NCBI RefSeq assembly: GCF_019139675.1
Contig: NZ_CP077077.1
Location: 3,348,001 to 3,412,000 of the forward strand
Direction of reading: 5' to 3'
Length of the DNA: 64,000 nucleotides
Source: Pseudomonas maumuensis
Lineage (GTDB): Bacteria > Pseudomonadota > Gammaproteobacteria > Pseudomonadales > Pseudomonadaceae
A model generated the notes under the pieces. It did not search any database. It was not told the origin of the DNA and saw only the letters and a list, made by a program, of their open reading frames with translations. Below, piece after piece: positions 26,170 through 34,460 of this stretch. The translations under genes were made by a program, and so were the position numbers. How positions within the stretch are numbered: the stretch's first letter is position 1; each line of letters starts with the position of its first letter.

Positions 26170-29100
26170 TCAGATTCGCTCCAATTGCGGCAGCCAGACC
26201 CGGATCAGCGAGAACAGGCGGTCCAGCTCGATCGGTTTGGCCAAATAGTCGTTGGCCCCGGCCTGCAGGCAACGCTGCTGGTCGTCCTTCATCGCCTTGG
26301 CGGTCACGGCGATGATCGGCAGCTTGCGCCAGCGCGGTTGCTGGCGGATCAGCCGGGTCGCCTCGTAGCCGTCCATCTCCGGCATCATCACGTCCATCAG
26401 CACCAGGTCGATGTCGTCGTTGGCTTCCAGGCATTCGATGGCCTCGCGCCCATTGCGGCCGATTTCGACGATGGCACCCTTGTGTTCCAGGGCGCTGGTC
26501 AGGGCGAAGATATTGCGCACATCGTCGTCCACCAGCAGGATCTTGCGCCCCTCGAACACCTTGTCGCGGCTGCGCGCGGTCTTGAGCATGCGCTGGCGTT
26601 CGTTGGACAGCTGCGACTCGACCTTATGCAGGAACAGCGTCACCTCGTCGAGCAGGCGCTCGGGCGAACGCGCGCCCTTGATGATGATCGAGCGCGAGTA
26701 CTTGAGCAGGTCGGCCTCTTCCTCGCGGGTGAGGTTGCGCCCGGTGTAGACGATCACCGGCGGGAAGCTGCGGATGTCTTCGGCGGTCATGCGCTTGAGC
26801 AGCTCGTTGCCAAGCATGTCGGGCAACTTGAGGTCGATGATCATGCAGTCGTAGATGTTCTCGCGCAGCAGCGCCAGGGCGTCCTGGGCCATGGCCACGG
26901 CAGTGATCTCGATATCGTCGTCGCCGATCAGGCGGGCGATGCTCTCGCGCTGCAGGTCGTCGTCCTCCACCAGCAGGATGTGCTTGAGCTTCTGCGTGAG
27001 CTTGGCCTCCAGGCGGCCGAACACCGCCTTGAGTTCCTCGCGGCTGGTGGGCTTGACCGCGTAGCCCACCGCGCCCATGTGCATGGCAGCCTCGACGCGG
27101 TCCTCCACCGAAATGATATGCACCGGAATGTGCCGGGTGCCGGCTTGCTCCTTGAGACGCTGCAGCACGGTGAGCCCGGAGTGATCGGGCAGGCGCATGT
27201 CCAGCAGGATGGCGTCGGGCAAATACTGGGCCGCCAGCTCGAAGCCCTCGTCGGCGGCATGGGCGACCAGGCAGCTGTAGCCCAGTTCGTGGGCGAGGTC
27301 GAAGAGAATGCGGGCGAAATTCGGCTCATCCTCGATCACCAGGATGCAGCGGTTGGCGAACGGCGCTTGGCCGCGGTCGTCGGCGAAGGCCGGGGTCGGG
27401 CGCTCGCTGCGAACGGGCGCAGGCACCGGCGGTGCCGGCGGCAGTTCGTCGACCGCCGGGCGCAGGCTATGCACCTCGACCTGCTGCGCCGAGGGTTCGA
27501 AGTGCTCGGGCAGGATCAGGCTGAACACGCTGCCCTGCCCTGGGCTGCTGTCGACATTGATCTGCCCGCCAAGCAGGTGGGCCAGGTCACGGGAGATGGA
27601 CAGCCCCAGACCGGTGCCGCCATAGCGGCGGTTGCTGGTGCCATCGACCTGGTGGAAGGCGCCAAAGATCGCCTGCTGCTGGTCGGCGGCGATGCCGATG
27701 CCGGTGTCGCGCACCGCGAAGACGATGCCCAGGCCCGCCTGGTGGCTGATGCGCAGGCTCACCTGGCCACGCTCGGTGAACTTGATGGCGTTGGACAGCA
27801 GGTTCTTGAGAATCTGCTCCAGGCGCTGCCGGTCGGTGAACAGCGACGCCGGCAACGGCTGCTCGAGCTGCACGGCGAAGGACAGGCCCTTGTCCTGCGC
27901 CAACGGCTGGAACATGCCCTGCAGGCCTTCGACCAGGCGCTCCAGCGGCGTACTTTCGGCGCGCACTTCCAGCTTGCCGGCCTCGACCTTGGCGATGTCA
28001 AGAATATCGTTGATCAGGTTGAGCAAGTCGTTGCCAGCCGAATAGATCGACTCGGCGAACTTCACCTGCTCGTCGCTGAGGTTGCCTTCGGCGTTCTCGG
28101 CCAGCAACTTGGCCAGGATCAGCGAGCTGTTGAGCGGCGTGCGCAGCTCATGGGACATGTTGGCGAGGAACTCGGACTTGTACTTGCTCGAGCGCTGCAG
28201 GTCGTCGGCGCGAGCCTGCAGCTCGACCTGGGCCTGGTTCAGCTCGCTGTTCTTGCGGTCCAGGGCCTCGGTGCGCTCGGCCAGTTGCTCGTTGGTCTGC
28301 TCCAACTCCGCCTGCTGGGTCTCGAGGTGGGCCTGGGACTCCTTGAGCACCCGCGACTGTTCTTCGAGCTCTTCGTTGGCGGTCTTGAGCTCCTCCTGCT
28401 GCACCTGCAGTTCTTCGTTGAGCTGCTGGGTCTCGGCCAGCACTTCCTGCAGGCGCTGGCGGTAGCGGGCACTTTCGATGGAGATGCCTAGGTTTTCGGC
28501 GACTCTTTGCAGCAATTCCACATCGCGCTCTTGCAGCGGACGCAGGAATCCCAGCTCCAGCACGCCGTTGACCCGCCCATCGTCCTGCGCCGGCACCAGC
28601 AGGCCACTGCGCGGCAGGCCACGGCCCAGGCCCGAGCTCAGGCGGTAGTAGTCCTCCGGCAGCTCGTCGAGGCGCAACAGCCGCCCCTGGGCCACGGCCT
28701 CGCCCAGCAGACCGGCATGATCGCCCACGCGTGGTTCGCTGCCCTGCTGTTCGGCGTCCAGGCCGTAGGTGGCGACCCGCACCAGCTGGCCATGCTCGTC
28801 GCGCACATACAGCGCACCGACCACACTGCCCAGGTAACCGGCGAAGAAGCGCAGGATATTGTCGCCGAGCATTGACAGCGTCAGTTGGCCGAGCACCTGC
28901 TCGGCCAACTGGGTCTGCCCGGCGCGCAACCAGGCCTGCTGCTCCAGGCGCTCGGCGGCGCGTTGCTGGGCCTCCAGGTTGTCGACATAGCTCGAGGACA
29001 AGGCCAGCAGGTCACGCCGCCCCAGGTAGGCGAGCAGCGCGCTCAAAGCGACGATGAACAGCACGAACGCCGAGATCGCGGTCATGGTGACCGTGCTGAC

Positions 29101-29640
29101 CGTCTCGTTGCGCGCCGTGCGCAGTTGTTGCTCGGTGTTGATGAAGGTGTCGAATTCCTTGCGGATCTCGTCGGTCAGGCGCTTGCCGCGGCCACGGCCA
29201 ATCGACGACGCCACATCACCCTGCTGGCTACGCCGCTGGCTGATGACTTCGTTGCCGAAGGTGTTCCACTCGCGCTGCAAGGCCGCGATGCGGTCGATGC
29301 GGTCAACTTGCTGGGGGTTGTCGGCCACCATTCCCCGCAGGCTGTCCAGGCTGCCGAAGATGCGCGGCTTTGCTACCTCGTAGGGGTCGAGGAAACGCTC
29401 TTCGCCGGTCAGCAGGTAGCCGCGCATACCGGTTTCCATGTCGATCGACAGCTTGATCGTCTCGTTGGCATTGCCGATCACCCGATCGGTGTGCTCGACC
29501 CACTGCATGGCCGAAAGCAGGTAGTTGATCACCGCGACAAAGGCCACGGCGCCCAGTAGCCCCACTCCCAGGGGCAGGCCGACGTTGCGGCTCAGCAGTT
29601 TGCGAAAACTGCGTTGGTCCATCGAGGCTGCTTGAATCAT
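26170..29640 (-). CDS. Hybrid sensor histidine kinase: CHASE3-GAF-HisKA-HATPase-REC-REC-REC
   Basis: A 1156-residue membrane kinase. Two membrane helices (about residues 22-45 and 184-205) flank a CHASE3-like periplasmic domain (GMRGYLLTGEERFLDPYEVA). A GAF domain (about 225-370) and a long coiled coil rich in Glu/Gln (about 375-475) lead to HisKA with His497 in MSHELRTPLNS, ATPase boxes (NLLSNAIKF, DTGIGIA), and three receivers with Asp814, Asp936 and Asp1083. It heads an operon with cheR, cheB, a REC-kinase and a receiver. The long Glu/Gln-rich coiled coil resembles the methylation helices of chemoreceptors. ATG at 29622 is an alternative start. Confidence 0.93.
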   Translation of the reverse strand: MIQAASMDQRSFRKLLSRNVGLPLGVGLLGAVAFVAVINYLLSAMQWVEHTDRVIGNANETIKLSIDMETGMRGYLLTGEERFLDPYEVAKPRIFGSLDSLRGMVADNPQQVDRIDRIAALQREWNTFGNEVISQRRSQQGDVASSIGRGRGKRLTDEIRKEFDTFINTEQQLRTARNETVSTVTMTAISAFVLFIVALSALLAYLGRRDLLALSSSYVDNLEAQQRAAERLEQQAWLRAGQTQLAEQVLGQLTLSMLGDNILRFFAGYLGSVVGALYVRDEHGQLVRVATYGLDAEQQGSEPRVGDHAGLLGEAVAQGRLLRLDELPEDYYRLSSGLGRGLPRSGLLVPAQDDGRVNGVLELGFLRPLQERDVELLQRVAENLGISIESARYRQRLQEVLAETQQLNEELQVQQEELKTANEELEEQSRVLKESQAHLETQQAELEQTNEQLAERTEALDRKNSELNQAQVELQARADDLQRSSKYKSEFLANMSHELRTPLNSSLILAKLLAENAEGNLSDEQVKFAESIYSAGNDLLNLINDILDIAKVEAGKLEVRAESTPLERLVEGLQGMFQPLAQDKGLSFAVQLEQPLPASLFTDRQRLEQILKNLLSNAIKFTERGQVSLRISHQAGLGIVFAVRDTGIGIAADQQQAIFGAFHQVDGTSNRRYGGTGLGLSISRDLAHLLGGQINVDSSPGQGSVFSLILPEHFEPSAQQVEVHSLRPAVDELPPAPPVPAPVRSERPTPAFADDRGQAPFANRCILVIEDEPNFARILFDLAHELGYSCLVAHAADEGFELAAQYLPDAILLDMRLPDHSGLTVLQRLKEQAGTRHIPVHIISVEDRVEAAMHMGAVGYAVKPTSREELKAVFGRLEAKLTQKLKHILLVEDDDLQRESIARLIGDDDIEITAVAMAQDALALLRENIYDCMIIDLKLPDMLGNELLKRMTAEDIRSFPPVIVYTGRNLTREEEADLLKYSRSIIIKGARSPERLLDEVTLFLHKVESQLSNERQRMLKTARSRDKVFEGRKILLVDDDVRNIFALTSALEHKGAIVEIGRNGREAIECLEANDDIDLVLMDVMMPEMDGYEATRLIRQQPRWRKLPIIAVTAKAMKDDQQRCLQAGANDYLAKPIELDRLFSLIRVWLPQLERI

Positions 29641-29894
29641 GTGAAAGTGCCCGAGCGAAAAAAGTCCATTGAACAGACCGGCGTCTACGTCGTGTAAGTG
29701 TTGCCCTGCGCCAGACCGACCGCGAATACAGCGAGTCTAACCAGCTTTCGCGGAACTGGCAGGGCATTTAGCCAGTATTTGAAGGCGGGCTGCGCCAATC
29801 GTTCCATCTATTTGCCCATGCCGTTAAGCTTGGGAACTTCTGCCATGGCCAAGCGCACAGAGTAGAGACAATCCATCGAAACAGGATCCACACA

Positions 29895-30245
29895 ATGCAC
29901 CTTCTGGTAGTCGAAGACGACGACATCGTTCGCATGCTGATAGTCGAAGTGCTCGACGAACTGGGTTATGCCGCCCTCGAGGCCGACAGCGCTGCCGCGG
30001 CCCTGAAGATCATCGAGGATCCCACGCAACCGCTGGCGCTGTTGATGACTGACGTGGGGCTGCCGGACCTGCGCGGCGAGGAATTGGCGGCCAAGGCTCG
30101 GGAAAGCCGGCCGAACCTGCCGGTGCTGTTCGCCAGTGGCTACGCCGAGAGCTTCAACGTGCCCCCAGGCATGCACCTGATCGGCAAGCCGTTCAGCATC
30201 GACCAGCTGCGCGACAAAGTGCTGGAGATTCTGGGCGCACCGTGA
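29895..30245 (+). CDS. Single-domain response regulator (CheY-like)
   Basis: A 116-residue receiver domain: acidic residues VVEDDD (5-10), acceptor Asp53 in LLMTDVGLPD, FASGYAES and the Lys in IGKPFSIDQL. No output domain. It is divergent from the large hybrid kinase, 254 bp away, and is a likely phosphotransfer partner. That gap has no other gene that I can see. Confidence 0.92.
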   Translation: MHLLVVEDDDIVRMLIVEVLDELGYAALEADSAAAALKIIEDPTQPLALLMTDVGLPDLRGEELAAKARESRPNLPVLFASGYAESFNVPPGMHLIGKPFSIDQLRDKVLEILGAP

Positions 30246-30265
30246 ATCCTGAAGGCTTGCGGTAA

Positions 30266-30291
30266 ATCGCCGGCAGGCCGGCTCCCACAGG
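30266..30291. repeat. Single REP-like sequence
   Basis: ATCGCCGGCAGGCCGGCTCC plus CACAGG has the shape of a Pseudomonas REP (short GC-rich hairpin, then CTCCCACAGG), lying just after the receiver gene. Confidence 0.5.
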
Positions 30292-30388
30292 AACCGTGCA
30301 ATGCCAGTGGCCAGCTGAAATAATTTGAACGTCTCGCGCCTTTAGGCTTCAAACCTTCGAGGTATGCCTCTCTCGTCGGAAAGCCGCC

Positions 30389-30676
30389 ATGAAGATGCCC
30401 TGTCGTGCCCCTTGCGCTTGCCTGGAACTGGATTTCGTCCGCGACACCCTGTTCGGCCCGGTGGCCCAGCGTGCCATGTGCCAGGTCCAGTTGGCCGCCC
30501 TCAGCCTGCAGGGCCGTCCGGCGCTGCGCCTGCATATCGAACCACCGTTACCCGGCAAGGTGGAGAAGGCGCACAGCGTCGCCTTCGCCTGGGAGGGGCG
30601 CAACTATCGGGGCGTGGTCCGTGAACACGTCAAATGCGGCGACGGCGGCATCAACCTGCTGCTCGAGTTGCAATGA
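30389..30676 (+). CDS. Hypothetical protein
   Basis: A 95-residue protein with a Cys-rich start (MKMPCRAPCACLELD) and a beta-rich rest ending VVREHVKCGDGGINLLLELQ. Protein-like composition and codon use match the neighbours, and it ends 3 bp before the convergent DUF1652 gene. No family recognised; no signal peptide or membrane helix. Confidence 0.6.
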   Translation: MKMPCRAPCACLELDFVRDTLFGPVAQRAMCQVQLAALSLQGRPALRLHIEPPLPGKVEKAHSVAFAWEGRNYRGVVREHVKCGDGGINLLLELQ

Positions 30677-30678
30677 CC

Positions 30679-30939
30679 TCAGGCAATCGCTTTGCGGGCC
30701 CCCGGCGGGGCATCACGTTGTGCCTTGACCCGACTTACAAGGCCCAGCAGGTCGTGGCAGGTATTGAGGCTGGCAATCGGCACGCCCGTCACGGTTAGGC
30801 AATCGTCCAGGCTCGAACCCTGGCCCAGGCGAATGGTGAGGTGCTCGCCGTCTGCACAACTCACCTCGCAGCGGTCGGGCAGGCAGGCCTGTTCGATCAT
30901 CTGCCGCATCTCAAGCATCGAAACGCCAATCAACGACAT
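30679..30939 (-). CDS. DUF1652 family protein
   Basis: An 86-residue protein whose start MSLIGVSMLEMRQMIEQACL and core GSSLDDCLTVTGVPIASLNT match the DUF1652 family, small proteins almost confined to Pseudomonas. The function is unknown. An AGAGAGGG ribosome site precedes the ATG at 30939, so the longer upstream frame is not used. About 200 bp upstream of it holds no visible gene. Confidence 0.8.
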   Translation of the reverse strand: MSLIGVSMLEMRQMIEQACLPDRCEVSCADGEHLTIRLGQGSSLDDCLTVTGVPIASLNTCHDLLGLVSRVKAQRDAPPGARKAIA

Positions 30940-31147
30940 GGTACGACCCTCTCTTGAACTGGATGGCCTGTTGGGTGTGGTACGCCCTCGACGGGCAGGA
31001 TGCCAATTGAGAATGCCCATGAGGGGGCGCAGGTCCATTCGCCCCGGCGATGACAACGGCTCGATGCCTCTAGCACCTTAGTGGAAGAAACCGCTGGCCG
31101 GGCAACGTTCGGTCGTCTTTGCCAGATGGGCGACGGGCGGTCAGCAC

Positions 31148-32053
31148 CTACATCCGTGCCAGTTCCTCACGGCAGAATTCCACGAACAGCTGCGCCGGCT
31201 TGGTCAGTTGCACACGCTTGAGGTGCGCCGCCGCCAACCCCGACAGCGTCACTGGCTCGGCAATCGCCAGCGTCACCAGGCGCTGCCCGTCATAGGTAAA
31301 TTCCGAATGCGGCCGGGTGACCAGCAGCGAGAAACCGAAGCCCTGCCCCACCATGCCCCGGACCATCTCGATTGACGGGGAGCTGAAGACGATGTTCGGC
31401 GTCAGCCCCAGTTCATTGAACAGGCTGACGAAGTAGGTGCGGCTGGGGGCCACGTCGAGCAGGATCATCGGCTCGGGGCACAGGTCACGCAGCGACACCT
31501 GGGCTTGGCCGGCGAAACGGTGCTTTTCCGGCAGCAGCACGTAGGGCTTCTGTGGCGGCATCAGCGGTTGGGTCTCGATGGTGCCGTCCAGGTCGTGATC
31601 GTAGAGAAACGCCAGGTCGAAGGTACCCGCCGTCAGGCCCTGGATCAGGTCCTGTTGCTCGCCGTCGCGCAGGCGGATGTCCACTCCAGGATAGCGCTCA
31701 CGAAAACCCGCGATCAGCCGTGGCAGGTACAGCGGCGCCACGGTCTCGAAACAGCCGATGTCGATCTGCCCGGCCACCGTGTCGTTGTCGGCCAGGGCGT
31801 TCTGCTCGAACTCATGGGCCATCTGCAGCAGGGCCCGGGTCTTGGCGTAGAAGCGCTTGCCGCTGGGCGTCAGCGACACGCCCTGGGCGTGATGGCGAAT
31901 GAACAGCTGCACGCCGAAGCTCTCTTCCAGGCTCTTGATCGCCGTGGAGATCGACGGCTGGGCGATGTACAACTGGCGCGAGGCTTCGGCGACGCTGCCG
32001 GCCTCCACGGTGGTGACGAAGTACTTAAGTTGGCGCAAGGTGTAGGAAGCCAC
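31148..32053 (-). CDS. LysR-family transcriptional regulator
   Basis: A 301-residue protein. The helix-turn-helix is at residues 1-60 (YTLRQLKYFVTTVEAGSVAE, then YIAQPSISTAIKSLEESFG), with the effector-binding domain from about residue 90 (GQIDIGCFETVAPLYLPRLI). No target is adjacent: the neighbours are the DUF1652 gene and an Rrf2 regulator on the same strand. Effector unknown. Confidence 0.92.
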   Translation of the reverse strand: MASYTLRQLKYFVTTVEAGSVAEASRQLYIAQPSISTAIKSLEESFGVQLFIRHHAQGVSLTPSGKRFYAKTRALLQMAHEFEQNALADNDTVAGQIDIGCFETVAPLYLPRLIAGFRERYPGVDIRLRDGEQQDLIQGLTAGTFDLAFLYDHDLDGTIETQPLMPPQKPYVLLPEKHRFAGQAQVSLRDLCPEPMILLDVAPSRTYFVSLFNELGLTPNIVFSSPSIEMVRGMVGQGFGFSLLVTRPHSEFTYDGQRLVTLAIAEPVTLSGLAAAHLKRVQLTKPAQLFVEFCREELARM

Positions 32054-32195
32054 GCTGACCTCTCTGGCGCCGTGGGCGGCGCGCGGGATTTTCCTGTCAG
32101 CTTACCTCGGCTCGAGGCGCGCAGGCGGATCACCCAGGCAAGGATTTACCTGGGGGTTGAGCAGCATTTTCCGTGGTGGCCCGGGCAATGCCCGG

Positions 32196-32738
32196 TCAGA
32201 CCGTCTGCAACGGAATATCGCCAGCGCTGCCTTTGCCGTCGCGTCGCTCGCTCATCCAGTCATTGACCTTCTGCCCGAACTCTGCCGGCGCCTTGCGCCC
32301 GAACCGCCGCGCCAGGTCGAGGATGGTCTGTTGGGCCAGCGCCTCCTCCATGCGCTTCTGCGCCCCCAGCATCACCGCGTGGATCGCGCAGGTACCCTCG
32401 GTCGCCCAGCCCGGCGCCGAACCCTCGAACACCGCGCAGCGCTCGCGGATTTCCCGGCAATCGAAGAGCTTCTTCGGTCCGTCGATGGCCGTGACGATAT
32501 CCAGCACGGTGATTTCGTCCGACGGCCGCGCCAGGCGAAAACCGCCGCGCACGCCTTCGGTCGCGGCCACCAGCCCGGCCCGGGCGAGCTTGGTGAAAAC
32601 CTTGGCCAGGTATTCCTGGGGCACTCCCTGCAGCTCGGCCAGGTCGCGCACGCTGGACTCGCGGCTATCGCCACGCTCGTCCACCAGGAACAGCAGGCAG
32701 TGGATGCCGTACTCGACGCCGGCACTATAGAGGGACAT
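32196..32738 (-). CDS. Rrf2-family regulator with iron-sulfur-type cysteines
   Basis: A 180-residue protein with the Rrf2 winged helix (VRDLAELQGVPQEYLAKVFT, then GVRGGFRLARP). Three cysteines are arranged as in IscR/NsrR-type cluster binders: DCREIRERC (spacing C-x5-C) and a third in GTCAIH. It may thus sense redox state, nitric oxide or Fe-S status. It is divergent from an NDH-2-like oxidoreductase whose promoter overlaps a palindrome, its probable target. Start at 32738 restores the family N-terminus MSLYSAGVEYG. Confidence 0.9.
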   Translation of the reverse strand: MSLYSAGVEYGIHCLLFLVDERGDSRESSVRDLAELQGVPQEYLAKVFTKLARAGLVAATEGVRGGFRLARPSDEITVLDIVTAIDGPKKLFDCREIRERCAVFEGSAPGWATEGTCAIHAVMLGAQKRMEEALAQQTILDLARRFGRKAPAEFGQKVNDWMSERRDGKGSAGDIPLQTV

Positions 32739-32913
32739 ATGAATCTCCGACTTACTTTGTCGCAAATAGTACGCCCCTCAGTGCTGGCAAGCAAAGCAGG
32801 ACGTAGCCGTCCGTCGACGGACGGGCCGATCAAGACTCCGCTTAACGCCAATGAACACGCGGCATTCGAGGGTTTTATGGCGATTAGCGAGTAGCCCAGT
32901 GTGGAAAAAACAC

Positions 32914-32949
32914 TTGCCGAATTAAACTACGACCAATAAAGTCGTAGTT
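32914..32949 (+). promoter_or_regulatory. Promoter with overlapping palindrome (probable Rrf2 operator)
   Basis: TTGCCG (32914-32919) and TAAAGT (32937-32942) are spaced 17 bp and could be -35 and -10 elements for the oxidoreductase at 33007. A perfect inverted repeat, AACTACGAC and GTCGTAGTT with a 7-bp centre (32925-32949), overlaps the -10. This is the arrangement of a repressor site; assignment to the adjacent Rrf2 protein is inference. Confidence 0.55.
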
Positions 32950-33006
32950 ATTCGACAGGCAGTACATGCTTCGTCGAAGCCCTTTCCTACCTTGCGGAGC
33001 ACCTTC

Positions 33007-34209
33007 ATGACCTCTCGTATCCTGATCATCGGTGCCGGCTTTGCCGGTGTCTGGAGCGCCCTGAGCGCCGCCCGCCTGCTCGACCAGGCCCAGCGCGGCG
33101 ACGTGCGTATCAGTGTGCTGGCCCCGCAGCCGCAACTGCGTATCCGCCCACGCTTCTACGAGGCCGACGTGCAGAGCTTGCAGGCGCCGTTGGAGGCGCT
33201 GTTCGATGTGGTGGGCGTGGAGTTCATCCATGGCAGCGCCGACACCATCGACAGCGAAGCCCGCCAGGTCGGCTATCGCGATGCCGACGGCCGCCAGCAC
33301 CAGCTCGGCTACGACCGCCTGATCCTCGCCGCCGGCAGCCAGGTGGCCCGCCCCGCCGTGCCAGGCCTGGCCGAACATACCTTCGATGTCGACCAGATGG
33401 AGTCGGCCACTCGCCTGGAACAGCACCTGCACAGCCTGGCCAGCCTGCCCGCCTCCCCGGCGCGCAACACCGTGGTGGTGTGCGGCGGTGGCTTCACCGG
33501 TATCGAAACGGCCACCGAGCTGCCACCCCGACTGCGCGCCATCCTCGGCGAAGGCCAGGCCCGAGTGGTGCTGATCGACCGTGGTGCCAGCATCGGCGCC
33601 GCCCTCGGTGCCGGGATCACTCCGGCCATCGTCAGCGCCAGCGAGCAGGCTGGGGTGCAATGGCTGACCGGCACTTCGGTGGTGGCGGTGGATGCGGGCG
33701 GCGTGACCCTGGACAACGGCGAATACATCGCCAGCAAGACCGTGATCTGGACCGTGGGGGTCAAGGCCAGCCCTTTGACCGCGCAGGTCGCAGGCGAGCG
33801 TGACGGCTTGGGCCGCCTGAAAGTCGACGGACACCTGAAAGTGCTTGGCCAAGACTGCATCTACGCCACCGGCGACGTTGCCTACGCCGCTGTCGACGAC
33901 CACGGCAACCACGCGCTGATGACCTGCCAGCACGCCATTCCCATGGGCCGCCATTCGGGCAACAACGCCATGGCCGACCTGCTGGGTATGGAGCCGGTGG
34001 TCTATCGCCAGCCCAAATACGTCACCTGCCTGGACCTGGGAGATTGGGGCGCGGCCTACAGCGAAGGCTGGGAACGCGAACTGCACCTGCAAGGGCAGGA
34101 AGGCAAGAACCTCAAGCGCCAGATCAACACAGTGTGGATCTACCCCCCGGCAGCTGATCGCGCCCAGGCGCTGGCGGCTGCCGACCCGTCCATCCCGATC
34201 GTCGCATGA
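33007..34209 (+). CDS. NAD(P)/FAD-dependent oxidoreductase, type II NADH dehydrogenase-like
   Basis: A 400-residue flavoprotein with two dinucleotide folds: FAD site ILIIGAGFAGVWSALSAARL (residues 4-23) and NAD(P) site VVVCGGGFTGIETATELPPR (about 157-176). The late FAD motif is CIYATGDVAY (about 285). It resembles NDH-2 enzymes, which pass electrons from NADH to quinone without proton pumping, but I see no clear membrane anchor at the C-terminus. A GGAG site precedes the ATG at 33007. It is divergent from the Rrf2 regulator, suggesting induction by redox or nitrosative stress. A terminator follows. Confidence 0.88.
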   Translation: MTSRILIIGAGFAGVWSALSAARLLDQAQRGDVRISVLAPQPQLRIRPRFYEADVQSLQAPLEALFDVVGVEFIHGSADTIDSEARQVGYRDADGRQHQLGYDRLILAAGSQVARPAVPGLAEHTFDVDQMESATRLEQHLHSLASLPASPARNTVVVCGGGFTGIETATELPPRLRAILGEGQARVVLIDRGASIGAALGAGITPAIVSASEQAGVQWLTGTSVVAVDAGGVTLDNGEYIASKTVIWTVGVKASPLTAQVAGERDGLGRLKVDGHLKVLGQDCIYATGDVAYAAVDDHGNHALMTCQHAIPMGRHSGNNAMADLLGMEPVVYRQPKYVTCLDLGDWGAAYSEGWERELHLQGQEGKNLKRQINTVWIYPPAADRAQALAAADPSIPIVA

Positions 34210-34216
34210 TCATAAA

Positions 34217-34240
34217 AAGGGCCGCTACGCGGCCCTTCTT
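34217..34240 (+). terminator. Rho-independent terminator
   Basis: AAGGGCCGC and GCGGCCCTT form a 9-bp stem with a TAC loop, followed by CTT, directly after the oxidoreductase stop. Confidence 0.8.
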
Positions 34241-34426
34241 GCGACGAAATAAAGACCGACAGTCAACAAGTGACGACATACCTGGGGAATCGAACTTTCA
34301 TTGAACGGCTGGTCAATAATAGTGGCACTGTGGCATCATTCAGAAAAAACAACATGAACCGTGAGGATATAACCCCTTTCGCAGTGCATCGAGAGCCCTA
34401 CCAGCCGAGCCCGGTCCGTCCGCGCT

Positions 34427-34451
34427 CTTGACGCCTGCAGCCACCGTCAAG
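34427..34451 (+). promoter_or_regulatory. Leader hairpin overlapping the ribosome site of the first chemoreceptor gene
   Basis: CTTGACG (34427-34433) pairs with CGTCAAG (34445-34451); the right arm runs into the Shine-Dalgarno (AAGGAG), 10 bp before the ATG. The same arrangement recurs before the second chemoreceptor gene. Confidence 0.55.
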
Positions 34452-34460
34452 GAGCGTCGC

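Noticed and set aside
26149..28491. A 780-codon open frame on the plus strand
   Set aside because: It lies entirely opposite the large hybrid kinase, whose domains and catalytic residues are clear; the plus-strand product is a low-complexity, Gln/Val/Leu/Ala-rich shadow of GC-rich codon use.
32926..32949. Palindrome as a transcription terminator
   Set aside because: The GC content is low, no T-run follows, and it lies upstream of a start codon overlapping a -10-like element, so an operator fits better.
34311..34340. Possible sigma-54 promoter (TGGCAC…GC) before the first chemoreceptor
   Set aside because: The spacing between the GG and GC elements is too short for a -24/-12 promoter.
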